Part shown: in pieces, positions 61,478-64,000 of the stretch
How positions within the stretch are numbered: the first letter of the stretch is position 1
Layout of the letters: each line of letters starts with the position of its first letter
Source: Alphaproteobacteria bacterium
Lineage (GTDB): Bacteria; Myxococcota_A; UBA796; GCA-2862545
Reading direction: 5' to 3'
NCBI GenBank assembly: GCA_020632875.1
Contig: JACKET010000005.1
Location: forward strand, 186,001 to 250,000
Length of the DNA: 64,000 nucleotides
Translations under genes and position numbers: made by a program
The notes under the pieces: model-generated
What the model saw: only the letters and a program-made list of their open reading frames with translations
Told to the model about the DNA's origin: nothing
The model's database searches: none

Positions 61478-62443
61478 ATGTCGAACGAAGGTCGCCGCTG
61501 GTTCGAGCAGCGCAAGGAATTCGTCGGGCGCGCGCGCCCCGCCGAAGGGCAAGACACGCCCGACCTGCTGACCCGCTGCCCGTCGTGCAACGAGCCCGTC
61601 TACAACGAGGCTCTCGCCGAGAACAAGCAGGTGTGCCCGCTGTGCGGCCACCACTTCCGCCTGGGCGCGATGAAGCGGCTCGAGCTGCTCTGCGACCCCG
61701 ACACCACGCCCGTGCACCACGACGACGCGCTGGCCCCGGTCGACGCGCTGGGCTTCGTCGACAGCAAGCCGTACGGCAAGCGCATCGAGGTCGCCCGCAG
61801 CAAGACGGGCCGCAACGACGCGTTCGTCTCGATCACCGGCCGCGTCGGGGGCATCGACTGCGAGATCGGCTGCTTCGACTTCCGGTACATGGGCGGCTCG
61901 ATGGGGTCCGTCGTGGGCGAGCTCATCACGCGCCTCTTCGAGCGCGCGGCCGAGCACGAGCGCCCCGCCATCGTGATCAGCGCGTCCGGGGGCGCCCGGA
62001 TGCAGGAGGGCGTGCTCTCGCTCATGCAGATGGCCAAGACCTGCGCGGCGCTCGCGCGGCTGCAGGACGAGGCCGGCATGCCCTACATCAGCGTGCTCAC
62101 GCACCCCACCACGGGTGGCGTGGCGGCGTCGTTCTCGATGCTCGGCGACCTCATCATCGCCGAGCCGGAGGCCCTCATCGGCTTCGCCGGGCCACGCGTC
62201 ATCGAGCAGACCATCGGCCAGCAGCTGCCCGAGGGCTTCCAGACCTCCGAGTACCTGCTCGAGCACGGCATGATCGACCTCATCGTCCCGCGCGACCAGC
62301 TCCGCGGCACCATCGTGCGCGTCCTGCGCCAGATGCTGAAGCTCGACTCGCTCGAGGTCGACGACGCGCTGGTCGACCGCGATGCCGCGGCGGGCGGTCC
62401 CGTGCACGCGAAGCCCGCATCCTCGGCGGGCACCGAGGCGTGA
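61478..62443 (+). CDS. accD: Acetyl-CoA carboxylase carboxyltransferase subunit beta
   Basis: 321 aa from ATG 61478. The N-terminal Zn ribbon is complete (CPSC at about 36, CPLCG at about 54). The carboxyltransferase core shows YMGGSMGSVVGELITRLFERA, ISASGGARMQEG and HPTTGGVAASFSMLGD. It forms malonyl-CoA with AccA, for fatty acid synthesis. The gene is followed by folC in GTGA overlap, an arrangement also found in E. coli. GTTACGC at 61420 lies 51 bp before the start. Confidence 0.95.
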   Translation: MSNEGRRWFEQRKEFVGRARPAEGQDTPDLLTRCPSCNEPVYNEALAENKQVCPLCGHHFRLGAMKRLELLCDPDTTPVHHDDALAPVDALGFVDSKPYGKRIEVARSKTGRNDAFVSITGRVGGIDCEIGCFDFRYMGGSMGSVVGELITRLFERAAEHERPAIVISASGGARMQEGVLSLMQMAKTCAALARLQDEAGMPYISVLTHPTTGGVAASFSMLGDLIIAEPEALIGFAGPRVIEQTIGQQLPEGFQTSEYLLEHGMIDLIVPRDQLRGTIVRVLRQMLKLDSLEVDDALVDRDAAAGGPVHAKPASSAGTEA

Positions 62444-63762
62444 TCACGCATCCCGTCCTCTCCCGCCTCGCGATGTCGGGCGTCAAGCTCGGCCTGGATC
62501 GCGTGCGGGAGTTCCTCCAGGTGCTCGGCGAGCCCCAGCGCGCGTATGCGGTGGTCCATGTCGCCGGCACCAACGGGAAGGGCAGCGTCACGTCCATGGT
62601 CGCGCACGCGCTGCGCGAGGCCGGCTACCGGGTCGGCGCGAACTTCTCGCCGCACACGAGCGAGCTCAACGAGCGCATCTGGATCGACGGCGCGCCCGTG
62701 TCCGACGCGTTCCTGAGCGAGGTGCTCGAAGCGGTCGACCGCGCCCGGCAGGAGTGGGCGGCCACCGCGCAGATCGAAGGCGAGCCGCTGACGTACTTCG
62801 AGCTCGTCACGTGCGCCGCGTTCGTCGCCTTCGCGCGGCGCCAGGTCGACATCGCGGTCATCGAGACGGGGCTCGGAGGGCGCCTCGACGCCACGAACGT
62901 CGTCCAGCCGCAGGTCGTGGCGGTCACGAGCGTCTCGATGGACCACATGGCCGAGCTCGGCGACAACCTCGTCGCCATCGCGGGCGAGAAGGCCGGCATC
63001 TTCAAGAAGGGCGCGACCGCCGTGGTCGGTCCGATGGAGCCCACGGTGATGCCGGTGTTCGTCCGGCGGGCCGAGGTCCTCGGGATGGAGCTCTGGAAGC
63101 CGGGAACCGAGCTGCGCCGCAGCCTGTCCCACGGCCGCTGGACCCTGACCTCGCCGCACGGCACGCTCGAAGACGTCGAGATCGGGCTCCAGGGCGAGCA
63201 CCAGGGCGCCAACGCCTCCGTCGCGCTGGGGGTGCTGCACCAGCTGCGGCAGCAGGGCTTCCCCATCGACGACGACGCCATCCGCCGGGGCCTCGAGAAG
63301 GCGTGGATGCCGGGCCGGCTCGAAGAGGTGGCGCCGGGCATCTGGGTGGATGGCGCGCACAACCCGGGTGGCGCCGAGGCGCTCGCGAAGTGGCTGTCGC
63401 GAAGGCCGCGTCCCGACCTGCGCATCCTGATCTTCGGGATGGGTGAGGGGCGCAATCCGGTCGACGTCGCCGGGCCTCTCGTGCCGTACGTCGACGAGCT
63501 CGTGACGACGAAGTGCGCGCATCCGAAGGCGCGTGACCCGTACGACCTGGCGGTGCAGCTGCAGGATCTCGAGGTGGTGCTGTCCGCGGGGTCCGACATC
63601 GAGACGACGTTGCCCGAGGTGGCCGCGGAGGCCGACGAGGTCATCGTCGCGGGGAGCCTGTACCTGGCGGGTGCGGTGCGCACGCTCGTCGCCGAGGGCG
63701 TGCTGGACGAGCCTTTCGAGTACGAAGAGGGCGACGAGGACGAGGGCGGAGACGAGGACTGA
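62440..63762 (+). CDS. folC: Folylpolyglutamate synthase / dihydrofolate synthase
   Basis: 440 aa from GTG 62440, overlapping the accD stop (GTGA). It is a Mur-ligase family enzyme that adds glutamate to folates. The P-loop is HVAGTNGKGSV (about 40-50). The sites ETGLGGRLDATNVV, TSVSMDHMAELGD, KAGIFKKG and VDGAHNPGG are all present. The C-terminal tail is acidic (EYEEGDEDEGGDED), an unusual extension of about 20 residues. The next gene is not in the window; the dispersed repeat follows. Confidence 0.95.
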   Translation: MITHPVLSRLAMSGVKLGLDRVREFLQVLGEPQRAYAVVHVAGTNGKGSVTSMVAHALREAGYRVGANFSPHTSELNERIWIDGAPVSDAFLSEVLEAVDRARQEWAATAQIEGEPLTYFELVTCAAFVAFARRQVDIAVIETGLGGRLDATNVVQPQVVAVTSVSMDHMAELGDNLVAIAGEKAGIFKKGATAVVGPMEPTVMPVFVRRAEVLGMELWKPGTELRRSLSHGRWTLTSPHGTLEDVEIGLQGEHQGANASVALGVLHQLRQQGFPIDDDAIRRGLEKAWMPGRLEEVAPGIWVDGAHNPGGAEALAKWLSRRPRPDLRILIFGMGEGRNPVDVAGPLVPYVDELVTTKCAHPKARDPYDLAVQLQDLEVVLSAGSDIETTLPEVAAEADEVIVAGSLYLAGAVRTLVAEGVLDEPFEYEEGDEDEGGDED

Positions 63763-64000
63763 CGGAGTGCCCGCGGTGGAGTCGCGGGTCGATGCCGGAT
63801 CCGTCTCACGCAGATGACGCAGAAGGACGCAGATGACGCAGAAACGAGGGCGTCGCGGGTCGGGCGTCCTCGTGTCCCCGCTGTCGAGGGGGATTTCGCG
63901 TAGACCGCCAAGGACGTTCCAACCGAAGCGTCCGGGTCTGAGTGACGTCTCGGTTTTCCGGTCGAAGAAGAGGGCCTGGCCGCGGACCGGAATCGGGACT
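63763..64000 (+). repeat. Copy of the dispersed repeat, cut by the window end
   Basis: After the folC stop the core ACGCAGATGACGCAGAA stands twice with GG between (63808-63843), then AACGAGGGCGTCGCGGGTCG, then TAGACCGCCAAGG (about 63901) as a relic of the 9-bp array. The layout follows the plus copy at 33335. No gene is seen in the 238 bp. The repeat continues beyond the window. Confidence 0.75.

Overview
The window is about 70% G+C, densely coded on both strands, and reads as chromosome from a Myxococcota-like (former deltaproteobacterial) bacterium. The evidence is several exported proteins ending in a MYXO-CTERM-like tail (Cys, hydrophobic stretch, Arg cluster), MopE-type Asp-rich motifs, long Asp-Thr/Ser/Ala-Asp linkers on surface proteins, Hanks-type kinases, hybrid histidine kinases and many lipoproteins. 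I see no rRNA, tRNA, CRISPR array, transposase, integrase or phage gene.

Layout. 0-7.2 kb: a PKD-type lipoprotein cut by the window edge, a frameshifted PH-like gene, a large FG-GAP/MopE/lamin-tail lipoprotein, two membrane proteins, an SDR and an L-asparaginase. 7.2-8.4 kb: gene-free, with hairpins, a GAGCAC-type tandem array and a dispersed repeat. 8.4-16.8 kb: a lipase and a signalling block (hybrid histidine kinase; an AfsR-like STAND regulator translationally coupled to an SRPBCC-DUF5939-kinase fusion). 16.8-26.5 kb: surface proteins with D(T/S/A)D linkers, beta-helix domains, MopE motifs and a C-type lectin domain, interspersed with a Zn-ribbon membrane protein, an AlkD-like protein carrying an in-frame palindrome, and a second kinase. 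26.9-31.2 kb: a CFA-synthase-like methyltransferase, two proteins with a TIGR02996-like segment and a DUF4286 protein in one operon. 31.2-33.2 kb: a divergent pair (Ala/Pro-rich protein and a fatty acid hydroxylase) around a CRP-like site. 33.2-34.2 kb: inverted dispersed repeats flanking a 9-bp array. 34.2-38.6 kb: a coupled operon of three MYXO-CTERM Ig-like paralogues and a lipoprotein related to PEP-synthase/PPDK. 38.7-44.7 kb: a cytochrome-c-like lipoprotein, an OmpA protein, then a complete tyrosine/homogentisate operon (fah-maiA-hpd-hmgA). 44.8-49.6 kb: small exported proteins and a DUF4912-GH57 glycogen-branching pair. 49.8-51.6 kb: a PRMT1-like arginine methyltransferase divergent from a class III cyclase-like protein. 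51.7-57.3 kb: YbiT-type ABC-F ATPase, YceI lipoprotein, XRE/MmyB-like regulator with its own operator, a small membrane protein, a beta-barrel protein and pyruvate kinase. 57.4-61.4 kb: two coupled leftward groups (lipoprotein and GNAT; serine hydrolase, MBL hydrolase and LD-carboxypeptidase). 61.5-63.8 kb: accD-folC. The window ends in another copy of the dispersed repeat.

Many neighbours overlap by 1-4 bases (ATGA, GTGA, TTGA or TGATG), so translational coupling is the norm here. The most unusual items are the eukaryote-like PRMT beside a cyclase-like protein, the SRPBCC-DUF5939-kinase fusion with its STAND regulator, the exported PPDK-like lipoprotein in a MYXO-CTERM operon, and several families of intergenic and one intragenic repeats. 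Two apparent frameshifts (near 1165-1172 and 20360) may be real or may be assembly errors.
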